Shown here one piece after another: positions 1-14,300 of a stretch of DNA of 64,000 nucleotides (positions within the stretch are counted from its first letter, which is position 1; every line of letters begins with the position of its first letter). The stretch spans positions 12,007,806 through 12,071,805 of the forward strand of contig NC_134648.1 in the NCBI RefSeq assembly GCF_030463565.1, read 5' to 3'. The notes below the pieces were generated by a model. The model saw nothing but the letters and a program-made list of their open reading frames with translations. It searched no databases and was not told the origin of the DNA. The DNA is from Pelecanus crispus (lineage: Eukaryota; Chordata; Aves; Pelecaniformes; Pelecanidae). The translations under genes were made by a program, and so were the position numbers.

Positions 1-3000
1 GACTATATAGAGTGACTGAGTAGATTAGAAGTCACTACAGTTATTCACATGGGAGAAGACTATTCATCTGGCTAAGTATTCTTCTTGTCCCAAACACTGC
101 TGACCAATATGCCAGAATTGGTAATGCATATTGAACAAAATCTATCTTGTGAAAAAAGCCATTTGTAAAACAAACAAACAAACCAGCTGTGATTCAATGC
201 ATGACATAACAGAATTTTTCCTCTACGAAGCAACGGAATAGACCTGTGTCAGCTGGAGATCCTAAATTTAAACCAAGCAGCATCAGGTTTCAGATATGCA
301 CCAAAACCACTTGTATCTCAATATTTATTTGGACTTTTGTATCTGTAGCTGCATTTGAAAGGAAGAAAGATGCTTATAGAGAGCAGATGTACTGAGTTTT
401 AATCCCAGTTCTGTCCGGGTGAACTTGGCTTCTTCTCCTCTCGTCTTCAACAGGATGTGAAAGTATTTAGAACTGTTTCTTCTGTGTGAGGAAGACCTTA
501 CTCATGTGATTACTGGGTTAAGAGGTACACATTAATGATTGCAAAGTGCTTTGAAATCCTGAGATGAAAGGTATTATGCAAGAATGATGATTTTATACCA
601 TTTAATATCAGTTTCTTCATGACGATGTCACGTAATGAGAAAGGAAGTATTCTTAAGCTAGACACTCAGATCTGACAAGGGAACCTATATTCTGGCTGCA
701 GCAAATTTTCCACATGGCATAGCTATATCACAGACCCTCATCTTCTTCACCACAAAGTAGAAGTGATAATACTTTTTTCTTTCTTTTTTTTTCCCCCCTA
801 GTGTTCTTAGGCAAAACTAATGCGTGTTTGTGACAGGTGCAAAGCTGCTTGGAAGAAATGGCCATATAACACATGACAACAGGACTATCATCATATCAGA
901 CAAGACAACATAATTTCTGTAGTCCTGAGATAAGTTGCAAACTATGTGGGGAAAAGGAAATACCTTTTTTCCCCCCCCCTAGTCTTCAATCACCTGTTCA
1001 TGTTTCAGCAATACTCCACAATGTTTCCTGCCAGCTGGTGAAAAAGTGCCAAATCTCTCCCTGTATCATTTCCCCAGTCCTGCTTGCCACACCTGTGAAA
1101 TAAAGGGAAGTTTATCCTGACACAGGGAAGGCAGAGAAGTAAAATGAAAGGATACAAGTGGATGGAGGAAAGGAGAAGACCCTAGAATATTTCTGTACCA
1201 GCAGTGGAAAAAGGGTTCTAATGTTTTCTTCCTTTATATTTTACAAAAGCCCAGTATATACCAGCTGCTGAAGTGCTGTAAAGTGTAATTCTACTTCTGC
1301 AATGTTGCCCTCTCTGCAGGAAGGCTTAGTGTCCTGGAGAGTTCTGGGCACGGCAGAGTTCCTGGGACAGGCCCATGGCCGCCTGCCTCCTGCCTCCATG
1401 TTGCTGCAGCAGGCAACCCGCTCATCTCAGACAGGCACTAGTAAAAACTCTCTGTTTCTCCATGACAGAGCTCACACATTATATAAGTAAATACATCTCT
1501 CTGTGTATAGCTGCACAGGGGCAATATTTACACTGCTAAGCATTTGGATTATGAAAGCTTAAATAAAGTGAAGGCTACTGGAGCCACTGCAAACCATCAG
1601 AGTTACGCTAGCCTAAGTATTGTAAGATACACTATATAACGTGCACCGTTGTATCACATGCTCTGGACGTGTCAATGCTAGAACACTGAACTGTGCTTTT
1701 AGGAAAACTGTACCATCAGTAAGCACTGGCAGCACCTTAATCCCTTTAGTATGGCTCTGATACACTTATCACCAAAATCTAGGGCAGGCCTCTGAGGTAG
1801 TTGGATCAGGCTCTAATACGCCTTTAGATCATAATCCTGCAAAGATTTAACATTTACAAATAACTTTATCATGTGAGTAGTTAAATGGGATGTTGGAAGA
1901 TCAGGGTCAGAGCTGGAACGTTCAACAAATTCCAACTTTGGTTATATCTATCAAGGATACAACAGAAACAGCAAAAAAATTTAGGGTGGCTTCTGATAGA
2001 ACCTCATTCTTAGGAATACGCAGCATTTGAGGACTTACACATCAGCTTAAATTCACCCACAACTATTCAGTCCTATCAGCTTCAAAGGATTTTAATCAGC
2101 ATGCAAAGCTAAGTACATCTGCAAAAGATAGCGGCCTGGGCTGTAGCAGTCTTTCTTCTGACACAAATATTCCACACTCTGCTGTGACTCAATGCCTATT
2201 TTAATGTTTTCCCCCCTCTGTTCCTAAGCCTTCTGGTTTTTTTAAACCCTCATCCTCCAAACCAGCAAACAGGATACTTACCTGGATACCTCAGAGTGCA
2301 AATGCTGTCAGGCTTTTACCTGTAACAACAACAACCAAGATAAGTTTAGAAATACAAGAGCTGAAAGAAAAAAGCTACTCTTTAATTTAAAAGCTAAACA
2401 ATGAGTGTTTATAGCCCTCAGCTGATCTAAGCTGCCCTGCCCTTGCCACCTCAAAAATTTTGGCTGTGGATTTGCCCTCTTACCTTCTGTGTAAAGCACT
2501 GGAAGCTTAATTTGAGGGAAATGGTTGCATTTCTTGAACAAGTTTTGTATGGTTTTGCAGGGGGGAGAAGAAACTGAGCAGAAAAAGAGGTGTCCAAACA
2601 AAATATATTCTAAAACATCAGGAACACTATAGATGTGTCATGTGAGAAGTATTTTCTCAGTCACTGCTATGTTTGATATTGGATAATTTAAAAAGATTAT
2701 CTAATGCTCCATCAGCATTTCTACCTGGAGATCTGCTAGAGCCCTGTTGTGTTTAGTTTGGTGTTTGTCATTAGAAAGCCTCTGCCCTGTTGCTTACACA
2801 TCTTCTCTCACAGAGATAAAATCATATAATATTTTAGGAATAAACACTCTCAGAAAAATGAAAAGTGTTCTGGAAATAAAAGAGGAGGAAAGCAACTACT
2901 TGGACCTGGCATCTGGTTTACTCAGTTTATACATGAAGAATGAATGACAGCTATTGCATATATTTTTTTACCTTTTCATTATGAAGAATATAAGACCAGA

Positions 3001-6000
3001 AAAAAAACCCAGCAGTGATTACTGCTGGTTTTGTAAATCAGTGTACAATTAAGGTTCAGGTAACATTGGAAGAAAAACTGGGCAAGACCAGGATATGAAT
3101 GGTAAATTCAGAAATTCCTGCCTATCTGAAAATTAGGTATAAGTATTCAAATACTGAACAGTACAAGTATTACATGTAAAAAGGAACAATCTTTAGCATG
3201 TTACCAAGAATGTAATTTTGTGCAGAATCTGTCCTTTTTTTATAAAATAAATCCATCTATTTTATAAATCACATGTAAAAAAATACTTTAACCGGTAATA
3301 GAAACATTTGGTATGAATGCTTCTTTAGAATTCATCACTTCCTATTATCCTTTACAGTTCATTTCTAACAGTTGCATAATGGGTCAACTCTTTTTTTATA
3401 GTCTGCAGTGATATGATGCCTGTAAAACTGAGGTTATGAAATGCAAACTATTTTACAACAGCATGTCCCTGCTATCAGAGAGTAGCTTCCACAGCAAATT
3501 CACAGCTATATATGTTTTCTGTGCTTGTATATTGATTTCACTCCTGACAAACAAATAAAAGTCGTCCTCTGTCATTACAGGATATCTGCTGCAAAATTCA
3601 AGGTCTTGAACAAACCTTAGCTTGAAAGTAATTTATTAAAAACATTAATCTTAAGGTCTTGAAAAGCTACACAAGTCAGAAGTACAGCAGCAGTGGCTAA
3701 ATGTAGAAAATAAGTCATAATATAATGAAAGAATTGTCATTTCTAAATGACATTGTTAGAGTTCATCAAGATCCCATGTGTGCAAGGATTTAACCTTGCA
3801 GATAGAAGGCCTATAGCAGTCTTTTTCTAATATTTTAAAGAAGTTTCTAAAAGTCAGTTTAGAGAAAAAAAATCAAGGTACTAGTTAAAGTATCTTTCTA
3901 TACTTTCTGACTGAAGACCCAAAGGAGATGCTACCATTATTTACTACAGAAAACACTGTGTTAATTAGATTAGGACAGGAAATTTGAATGCTAATTTATT
4001 TGTTTAAAATGAAAGTGGCAGGGTACAAAAATAGGTTGCTGCTTCCAAGCCACACAACAGCCTAGTAATTAAAAAAAACCCATCCAAACAAAACCCTGAA
4101 AGTTGGGGTTTTTTTTACAATTCTATATCTAATAACAAATTTTATCCTAGGAAAGTTTTACAAATACTGTTTTTTCTAGTAATTCCTTAAAATATAATGT
4201 TCAGTGTAGGGGTTTCCCAGGAACTAAAGGCGGCACCCATTAAGTAGCTCAGATATTCCTGGTTTAGAAAAACTCATAAGCAGGAGATCATCTGACCAGT
4301 CCATAAAAACAGATTTCATTTTTATAGTAATTGGCTAAATTACTAGTCACATTTGTAGATGTGTTGAAAACTACCAGGTGCCTAAGACAGCACAGCCAGT
4401 AAGTGTGTCTAAAGAGTCATTAAAATCCTGAAATTCTCCAGTACAGAAATCCTGTCCTGTTGCTTATCTGCTAAAAAAACCCAAACAACTGTGTATGAAA
4501 TATCACCAATCCCAAGCATTCTAAAATCATGGCTCAGGCCTCCCAATCAGAAGTTTTTTCACAATAAATATGCTTTTAATTTGCTTTTCACATACAGCTG
4601 AGCAGGTTATTAAGGCTTTTCTGCAACCACAAGAGCTTGATATGTAAGCTATTTTCATGTTCATTTTAAGGAAAAAAATCCAGAAGCTGGAGCTCAACAA
4701 AAACCACCAAAAATCATGACACTCATGATACTGTGAAATCTAGTGATGAGACATATGGAAAAATGAAGTGATACGTGGCATTTAAAAAGCTGCTTGTTTA
4801 GTTTCATCATGGCATGTCGACCTAGCCAACAATTTTAACATGCATGACAGAAGGGCTCTTTTATCAAAAGGAATTAAGGTAAGACAGGCAGGGTGAAAAA
4901 CAGAGTCCTGAGAGATCAAAAGGAAAAAGAAAACAATTTGCTTGCCTGCAGGAAAGGGAAAACCTCATTTAACTAAACACCCAGGAGAAAAGGCAGCATG
5001 TACATAGCTTGAGAAATTCCATCAATGGTACAATTTATCCTCTTGAGTTCATCAAATGATAAATGACTGTACATACACATACGGACAATCAGCTGCATTC
5101 GGTTCTTAGTTGCAGCCACGCAACCCAGGCATAAGCAACTAGAGCTTAACCAGTGATTGCTTTTTTACCTCTCTGCATTCAAACATGTTCATTGTTTGTG
5201 TGGATGTGAAAGGTGGCGGTATTTGTCCTGTATTTCTTCCATTGCTGCATCTCAAGCCATTCTTGTAAGACAGATTCAAGGTACTGTGGAGACAAGAACA
5301 ACTGATACCATGGGGATTTTAAATGGGCTTCCCATTTCCCTGAAGAAATGCTGTAAACTCAAGCCATAACTGCTCAGCCAGTACAAACGGGCTGTAGTCC
5401 AGACCCATCCTCACACGTAGCCTCCATTCACTACAGCAGGATTTCACAAGAGCAACTGGGGGCAGAGGGCAGCCGTTGTGTTTCAAAACATTTGCAGAAT
5501 GTTTGGATATAATTCTTTGAAGAGGATTTAATTTTCTTAATGAGTCTGAGTAAATCATTAGCCTCCACATTTGCACGGGGAATACTTCAAGAGATTTCAT
5601 GAGCTGTACTTTAGCAGAGGAAAACAACACAGACAAAGTCATACTTGTTGGACACAAGGTCTCAGAACAGAGCGAGCTGTTCCTCTAGTATTTCTACTGC
5701 ACAGTGTATTTTTAAAATACTGAACAAACCGGTCACACTGATTGATTTTACTGTACCAGAGACTATACATAAAATTTTTCTTGACAGTATAATTAATATG
5801 CCTTCTCATATCATGATTTTACCACAAAAATGCATATTGAAGTGCCTTCATGCCTGAAACCAAATTAAGGAATTATTTTGATAAGTGGAAATGTGGAAAA
5901 GTGAAAATCTTATGCAGATGCCTTTGGAGCCAGGTCCTTCTCAGTGTTCACTCAGCATATAACATTTACTTACTTTCTTTTAGTGACCAAAGATCTGACT

Positions 6001-9000
6001 ATTATGCTCTGGAAAACAACTGTTACGGTGCCTGGATGAATTGCATTGGCCACCAGCCCACCAGTTCTGGAGTCCAGGTGAAGGAAGCATGATTTAGTCA
6101 TGCCTTTCTCCACATGCCTTTCTCTACCTGACTCACCTTTCTGACTCTTGCCCTGCCCCAACTGGTCATACTTGCACTCTGCCACCTGCTCAGCCTATCT
6201 CAGCAAAACCCATGTCTTGTGCAAGCGGCCGGCTGGTGCATTCTCTCAGTGGGAAGCCCATGAGGACAGAGGACACCCTCCAGAACAGGGCAAAACACTT
6301 CCTAAAAATAACCATATCTACGACCCCATTGTAAAACTGGCTTTCCTGGGGTTTATTCCTCATTGCCACCCACCTGCCAGCAAAGAACCTGACCCTTTCA
6401 AATCAGCACTGACGTAACGTGGCAGGGAGCCATAGAAAGCTAGCACTTCAGGTTAGCACTCCCTTTCCCCTGCTTTAACCTTTATAATCAAATATCAAAA
6501 AGAAAGAAAACAAACTGTGGCTGCAGTCATTGGTGCATTACATTTTCTGTTCTCACCAGCACATTTTATAGGTCACTGTTAGGCCAATGAAACATAACAT
6601 GGTGTTCCTTTACCACTTCCCACTTATCCCCCCTTTTAAATTTGAAAACAGGTATCTTCTTCCGAGCTAAATACTTTTAGCTAGTGAACTTCACAGAAAA
6701 AGAAAGTCACAAGCTGACTCATCACCAGTCATAATAAATGTGTTAAAGATCCTGAACAGGACATCAGATCATGTAAGTCATATAAATGCCAGGTACAGAG
6801 ATACTCACCACCCAAGACAACAAGTGTATGTGTTCTTAAGGCTTACTATGATTTATGAAGTAATAAACATATTGCTCCAGGCCAAAATATCCTGGGCCGG
6901 ATTCTCCACTGCTTATCATCCATGTGCATCTATATACATCTTCTACACTCCATGCGCACAGTGAGCTTTCAAAGAAATCAGAGCGGAAGGGGCTATATCC
7001 CTTTGTGTGAGGCATAAACACGCAACAGTTGACTTTTAGAAGTTGACCTGCCGAGTTCACTGAGAGAGAGGACAGTTGTTAAAAAGAGTCTAAGAAATGA
7101 CTGTAAAGATGCCTTTATCAAAATAATTTATATTCCAAGCATTCAAAATACAGAAAAAATGTCCTTTGCACTTACTATTTGGCACCACCAGCTGGATGCT
7201 CTAAGGAACTAGCATATAGATTTTTACTGCTTAAAACTGGAAATATCAGCAAAGTGATCTTGTAGTTTATGGTCCTGTACACTATTTTGTCTTGCTTGTA
7301 AAGTGTCAGTTGTAAATACCTGGTACCTTCTGCACAAGAGGATGACCCTGCTGAATTTTGTGGGTTGTGTCAAGCAGCAGTCAAGTGAAATGTTGGAAAT
7401 ACTGAAGGATGCCCATCTGTATGTTGTGTGCCTCTGGTGAGATCTCATGCCAATGGATGCAGTATATACCAGGGTCCCACATGGAAATGGATTGTCCATC
7501 TCACCTGCCCCCTCACCCCTATGGGTGCAAGTGTTAGTGCAGAATGAGCTTGGTCTCATTGCTCCCAGCCATACCGGTAGTATGTTTTGGGAGAGTGGCC
7601 GAGCACCGTGTGGCAGGGCAGATGCTCCAGTGTCGAGAACATTTCACTTGGGCAGATTGCTGTAGCACGTTGTCTTTTCCTGCGGCGTTGTTTCTTGCAT
7701 CTGAGCTAGTAGAGGGTGCTAACGGTGACACAGGGGAAAAAAGGGAAAAAGTTTTAGAACTCTAGATATCACCTCACAGGATTTTTTTGCAAAGGCCATC
7801 CTAGTCCAGTTGGAGTCTATGACAAACTTGTATTTTGTCACTGTCGTAAGTACTTGGCATATATCACTCCTCAGGAGGAGTACACAGTATGGGCTAAGTA
7901 GGAACAAAACGTATCATTCCATTTTACCTGCTGGCAGAAAAACCCTGAAAGGATTAAGTTGTGGGTAACAGAATATACTAGAAGTGTGTAACCTAAGTGA
8001 CACAAAAACATTACTTCTTAATACAGAGCAGCACAAACATATCAATCACTCAGCAGGGTTCTGCTGTCCTTATCCCTTTGCCAGGGGTGATGAATGGCAT
8101 GAAAGGAAATAAAAATGACCTCCTGTAGATTCAGAATAGGTGTGGTGGTGGCAGATTGTATCTCTACTCCCAGTCCTGGAGGCAAAACTCCTGTGTACAA
8201 ACGTCCATTTTGTCTGAAACTGGATACTCCTCTCTACTTAAAAGTAGTTCTGTGGCAAGCACAGGAAGGGAAGGGTGAGTAACTGCCTGAGATACAGTGT
8301 TTTATGTCCAGTGAGCTCCAAGGCATCATACGTTCCCACAACGACTTTTATTCTAAGCAGTGTTGGCCCCTAAAGCTTTGCAAGAATTGTTTCCCCTTCC
8401 CAGACTGGATTCCTGTGCAATGCATGGTGGAGGTACATAGTCCAGCCCTGAGGAAGCAGGTCAAGTGACGACAAGGACTGAGGATAGAAAAGGATTAGAG
8501 AGGCTGAGTCAGTCATAGTAAGCAATGACTAACTTCAGGGTTCTTTGCTTTTGATGTTCAGGTCATGTAAAATCATGGGATTACTTCAGTGCCAGTCAGC
8601 CCCATGTCTGGGCCCTTCCCTTCGTAACAGGCACCATGGACAAGACAGATCATACCAGCAGAGTAAGAAGCAAAAAGTGAAAATGAGTAAAAGGTACTCA
8701 CAATAACTTCTGCTTCAGTTATGCTATACCTACAAACAAATAAACTATAAATTTGGCACAAGAGGGGCCCCAGACTAGAATAGCAGGAAAGTCGCAGATC
8801 AAGATTAATGTGCATTGGCACAGCTACACGGAGAAACATGCACAGCACCTGTCTCCACCGTGCCTGTCTTGAGCTAATGACGTTAATCTCCTGGTTTCAT
8901 AACCACGGTATTCAAACCTACATTTTAAAACAGTACCTTGTAGATTGTAATGTAAACTATTTTGAGGGAAATTTTGCTGAGAAGAAAAAATATGCATACA

Positions 9001-10411
9001 TGTAACAAGCCAGCTAAATAAGAAAGCAATCCATATCTATAAATGTGTTCATAGAGAAAGGATCTTACCTATTCTTAGGAATATATATACATGCATGTGT
9101 GTGTGTGTAAAACTCTATGTTCTATATGTGTTGATAATAGGATAAGCATTAAAAAGTGTAACAGAAGAGATAGGGACCTTCCAGTCCCAGTCACCTGAGG
9201 TGCTGCATAGTTTCTTTCAGAAACCCTTCTCACCTTCTACCTAAAACCCCAGAATGTGCTGCAGCCTGGACAGAAATTCCTAGCCTGGATGGGATGCTGG
9301 AGAATCTGAAGCCTTGCTTACAAATATCAGCAATAGGCATCTGATTAGTTAGATGCCATCATGTTATTCAACCATCCTTAAATAACTATTACGCTATTTC
9401 AGTCGCTAATCCTTTCTGAGAAAGACAAGTAAGAAAGCATTAATTGGGTGACCATTACATGACTACTATACTTTCTTTAGGACTGAATGTACTGCAGGTT
9501 TTGCTATGCTGTATTACTTCCTGAAATATTCCTCACTAAGCCCTAACTCTATTAATGTCAAAACTCCTACTAATTTTAGTGGGTTTGGAACAAACTTTCT
9601 TTTTTCACCAGCTAAGAACAACTCCCTCAAAAAGATAGGGGAGAGAGTAGATACAGGATTTTGTAGCTATGTCTCACATCAGGATGATACTGTATTTTCA
9701 CCTTGCTCTTATATGTTTTGTCTTGAAGACAATAATGAATATTTACAAACATACCAGCTCTCAAATCCCAATAAACTCCTTCTTATGTAAAATATATTCT
9801 GAGATAAGCAGTACTTTTACCTGTGGGAAGTGTATGCCAAGCCTGAAAACTTTTCAGTGTTTTTAATTTCTTTTAAAACATATTCAGAAAATTCCTGGAT
9901 AAACCATCAGAGATATTTTAGCTTGTTTAGGCATAATGGACTCAGTATACATTGTAGTGAGAAAAGTAGAACAGTCTATTATTGAAAGACCATATTAAAT
10001 ATTGTACATATTTTTAGAATACCCATGTAAAATCTGAAATATTTTTACAGATTTTGCTGTTTTCTCTCAGGAAAACAAAAGATGTGCAATTGCTTTAAAA
10101 ACAGTGGACAGGCAGTGTCCCTGTATGCCAGAGGAGTGTCCTCAGCCCACGGACACCCACTAGATGGGGATATTTCCATAGGACACTCCTGGATGGCGCC
10201 CGCCTCCCCAGCAGTGTTCATCCAGTGTGCCACGACTGTACCAACACCAGCCCATATTCACATTTCAGATTCTCGAGTTTTGGATAGGATCAGAGTTAAC
10301 TTGTTATAAATATTAATTCAGAGCAGCACCATGAAGTTTGGGACAGCCTGGGGAGATTTTCTCTTTAAAGAGCAGCAGTTCCATATAAATCTTTTACATT
10401 AGAAAGAACAC
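1..10411. other. Intergenic sequence, no gene supported
   Basis: AT-rich unique sequence with many stops in every frame; no open frame above about 112 codons and none resembling a known protein. It holds only short homopolymers (pyrimidine tract 774-799, C run around 971-980) and a short TG repeat near 9098. Lies upstream of DKK3. Confidence 0.75.
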
Positions 10412-11345
10412 AGAATCATAGAATCATAGAATTGTTTACGTTGGAAAAGACCTTTAAGATCAGCCAGTCCAACCATTAACCTACACTACCAAGTCCACAC
10501 TAAACCAATCAAGGATAGACTAGACTAAACCATGTCCCAAAGTGCCACGTCTACCCATTTTTTGAACGCTTCCAGGGATGGTGACTCCACCACCTCTCTG
10601 GGCAGCCTGTTCCAATGCTTGACCACTCTTTCCGTGAAGAAGTTTTTCCTAATATCCAACCTAAACCTCCCCTGGTGCAGCTTGAGCCCATTTCCTCTCG
10701 TCCTATTGCTAACTACATGGGAGAAGAGACCAACACCCACCTCACTACAGCCTCCTTTCAGGTAGTTGCAGAGAGCAATAAGGTCTCCCCTCAGCCGCCT
10801 CTTCTCCAGGCTAAACAATCCCAGTTCCCTCAGCCGCTCCTCATAAGACCTGTGCTCCAGACCCTTCACCAGCTTCGTTGCCCTTTTCTGGACATGCTCC
10901 AGCACCTCAATGTCTTTCTTGTATTGAGGGGCCCAAAACTGGACACAGTATTCCAGGTGCGGCCTCACCAGTGCCGAGTACAGGGGGACAATCACCTCCC
11001 TGCTCCTGCTGGCCACACTATTCCTGATACAAGCCAGGATGCTGTTGGCCGCCTTGGCCACCTGGGCACACTGCTGGCTCATGTTCAGCCGACTGTCAGC
11101 CAGCACCCCCAGGTCCTTTTCAGCCAGGCAGCTTTCCAGCCACTCTTCCCCAAGCCTGTAACGTTGCATGGGGTTGTTGTGACCAAAGTGCAGGACCCGG
11201 CACTTGGCCTTGTTAAACCTCATACACTTGGCCTCAGCCCATCGGTCCAGCCTGTCCAGGTCCCTCTGCAGGGCCATCCTACCCTCTAGCAGATCGACAC
11301 TCCCACCCAACTTGGTGTCATCTGCAAACTTACTGAGGGTGCACA
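10412..11345 (-). mobile_element. CR1 LINE, 5'-truncated, 3' end of ORF2 still open
   Basis: On the minus strand the element ends with the CR1 3' tail (reverse complement of AATCATAGAATCATAGAAT at 10414). The minus-strand frame from about 11345 to the stop at 10525-10527 is uninterrupted. It encodes the C-terminal part of the CR1 reverse transcriptase: the catalytic motif [10 protein letters not shown] lies near its truncated start, followed by conserved blocks such as [15 protein letters not shown] and [15 protein letters not shown]. The first residues of the long open frame (Val/Cys-rich) come from an adjacent (CA)n tract, not CR1. The 5' truncation is typical of CR1. Not an autonomous element. 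Confidence 0.95.
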
Positions 11346-11372
11346 CACACACACACAAATACACACATACTT
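11341..11372. repeat. (CA)n microsatellite at the truncated 5' end of CR1
   Basis: About eight CA units, then imperfect ACAC repeats to 11372, directly abutting the point where CR1 homology stops. Confidence 0.9.
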
Positions 11373-14300
11373 GCACACATAGATGTGTTCAAGAGCCTAA
11401 ATGGAGCACGGGTTCTACTGCTTCTTAGCTGGAGTAAGTGCTTCTACAGTCTTTAACAGTTAGGCAACTCAGACATGCAAGACTTTGGGCACAGACTAAT
11501 CTTTCAATGGCCCTTATGCATTTGGTATTAGTTAAACTCAGTTACAGTTTTAAAAAATATTTCAGGTTTGCTTGAAAATGAGACACTTGGATTTCATATA
11601 TGTGTGTGCTTATGAGTATGTGGTGGGCAAAAGACTGCACAACGAGTGAGAGACATCTAGTGTATTAAGCAGTCATCAATTACAGTGAAAAAGGCACCAG
11701 AATGCATTAATGCTGTTTGCTTTTTGTAATTTCAATGGTCTGATTTTCCAGGAATCCTTAATACAAGCTACAGAGATCAACTAACCGTGGCGATTAACCA
11801 GCCACAAGAAGCATAGCTTTTCCTATCTGGTACTCCTAGTTCTTTTGAAAAGCAATATTCACCCCGAGTTTAAATCTTCCACGGCTCGCTTTCTCCTGTA
11901 TGTGTTCAGCCAAGGCTCATTTGACTATGTGTAAGATACTTTTTTTCTGCAGCCCAGTATTTTTTTTCCACCTGTAAGAATTTGCTCAGTACTTTCTATG
12001 CAATGGGCTCTACAAAAAATAAGGAGTTACAGAAACACTGAGATTTATGAGGCCCTATTTTATGTATAGCTGTTAACTTCAGAACTGGAAATATCCCTTA
12101 TTTTCACCATATGTTGCACAGGTTTGGGGAGCTTTGGGGATCTGCTAGATCCACTCACTTGCTGTTTGCAAGAACACCACATAATCATGACTTTGAAAGA
12201 TTTCTGTGTTCTTTTACCAGTATTTTATCTGCGCTCTCTCCACCTCTCAATCTCTCTGTGTTCCTAATTTGTCATATGCAAAATAACTGCAGAACTAGTT
12301 GTTTGATATTTTTTGAAATCACTTACAATTAAAATGGTCTTTCTGTGAACCTCAGGGAAACCAGGTCCTATATGAACTCCACAGGTCCTGTATGAACTTC
12401 ATACACTCCACAGCACAAAACAGATTCCAGAGACCTAGGAAATCATCACACATACCACTGAGCTGAATCACTGGATAAATGTTATCTTTGTTAACAATTT
12501 ATTCTCTTACCTCTGCAAGCTGGATAAGAGCACAGGAACCCACACCTCACTATCAACAGGGCCACACTGCTTTTTTTTTTTTTTTTTTGTCTCACCCCTT
12601 TTCCATTGCACTGATAACCATGGATTTTTGCCAGCTACAAGTAGTTCTTGGCTGGCATTTGAGAAATAACTCGGCTGGTGGCTGGGAAAAGTATGTAGAG
12701 ATGATCCACCAGAACAAATTAACTCCTTGGTCTCTGCTATATTTCTTTGATACAGCTTGCTTTCCTTTAAGAACTAGGTGATACTCAAATCCTCTGAAGT
12801 GCCTTCCTTTGTTCCCGTCCTGATTTGTTTATTCAAAGTATTTCAAATGGCAAATTAGAGGCATGCATTAAACTAGAGTATATAACATATGGAAAAAACA
12901 ACTTGCGGCCCCATCTCATTACTTATATACACCATCAGAAAACTGACAATTTATCCACAGCCTGCAGTTTTCCTCAAATAAACCATCAGTCAATAGTCAT
13001 TGCAAGCTTAATTCCAGACAACTTTCCAGCATCAGTGATATAACCCAGTGGAACTGCCAGAAAGAGTTCCCAAGACAAGCTAAATCAAATTTTTATTACA
13101 AGATAGGATGCTCTTTGTAAAATCATGTTTTCAGAGAAGTGTTTGTGCAGTCTCTTTGTTTATCAGCACATAGATACTTCTTCAAACTGCAACATCTCAT
13201 TAACTTAAAAAAACACTAGTGTATTCAAAGTGTTGTCAGGAACATCTTACATCTCAGTTTGAGTACACACCATTGCAAGAAAACAATCCGAAACTCTATT
13301 TAAAGTTGTTCTTGATACTTACCTGGTGTTACATGTCCTTTAAACAATGCCTAAATTAACTTCATGCATGTGCAACGCTGACATTCTTTCTCTAATATAT
13401 AGAGTGAAAGCCTTCCAAAGACAGAAGTACCACTGGTGAACACTTGCTATGAAGTAGGTAGACAGTATTAGGTATAAACCACAAGTGGTTTTTTGTACGC
13501 TAAAACAGAACATTATCATCATAGTCCAGCAGCTGTGACCAAAGGAAAACCATGTTCATGGTTCACACCGTGTGAGAGGCAGGATGGTAGTACCAGAGAC
13601 ACAGTTCAGCAGCCTTTACATTGAAGCAATGATGAATCTGTGCGTGGTGCAGACTCCTAGGTGCCGTGCAGCCCTCTGAGACGTGCTCAGGCATCAGACA
13701 GCTCAGCCTTGCCGTTCAACAGAGGTTACAGAATCCCTTAGATTAAAAACCACTTTTGTTTACCAGTCCTATAAAGCTGAAGAGAGTGATGCACAGGCAG
13801 TTGAGAACCTAGCCCAAACCAGCACATGAACTTATACAGAGACAACAGTAAAGACGGTAATTTCTAATGATTCATTTTTTAACTCTGTCATTTACCACAA
13901 GGTATTAGTCACTAGAAAATCCTTTTGTTACAGCTTTGTTGTGTTCCACACTGCAAGTATAACCCTCTCTTATCTTTTTATAAAAATGCTAGCAGTATCA
14001 TGGTTTGTGTTGTTCAACAGTAATTCTCATTTTCACAGTTCCTTATCACACAAACACATCTTTACATTTCCACATCATTCCCACCACAGGGGGGGAAACA
14101 GTTTTAATCAAACAAGCACAGAGCCTACGACAACCGTTTTGACTGTCATTTAAAAGTCAACCTCACCAGCTGAATAGCTGCAGAGATACCAGTCGTATCA
14201 GATTAATCAGACCAGTTCTGACCCAGGCTTAGGTCCAGGAATGAGCTCAGTGTGCTCCACTGATCAGTCTTCAGCCCACCCCTCCTACCCTAATTTCAGA

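Noticed and set aside
10615..11289. + strand open frame of 224 codons, and a similar one at 59615-60187
   Set aside because: Antisense shadow of the CR1 reverse-transcriptase frame; both CR1 copies show it at the same position.
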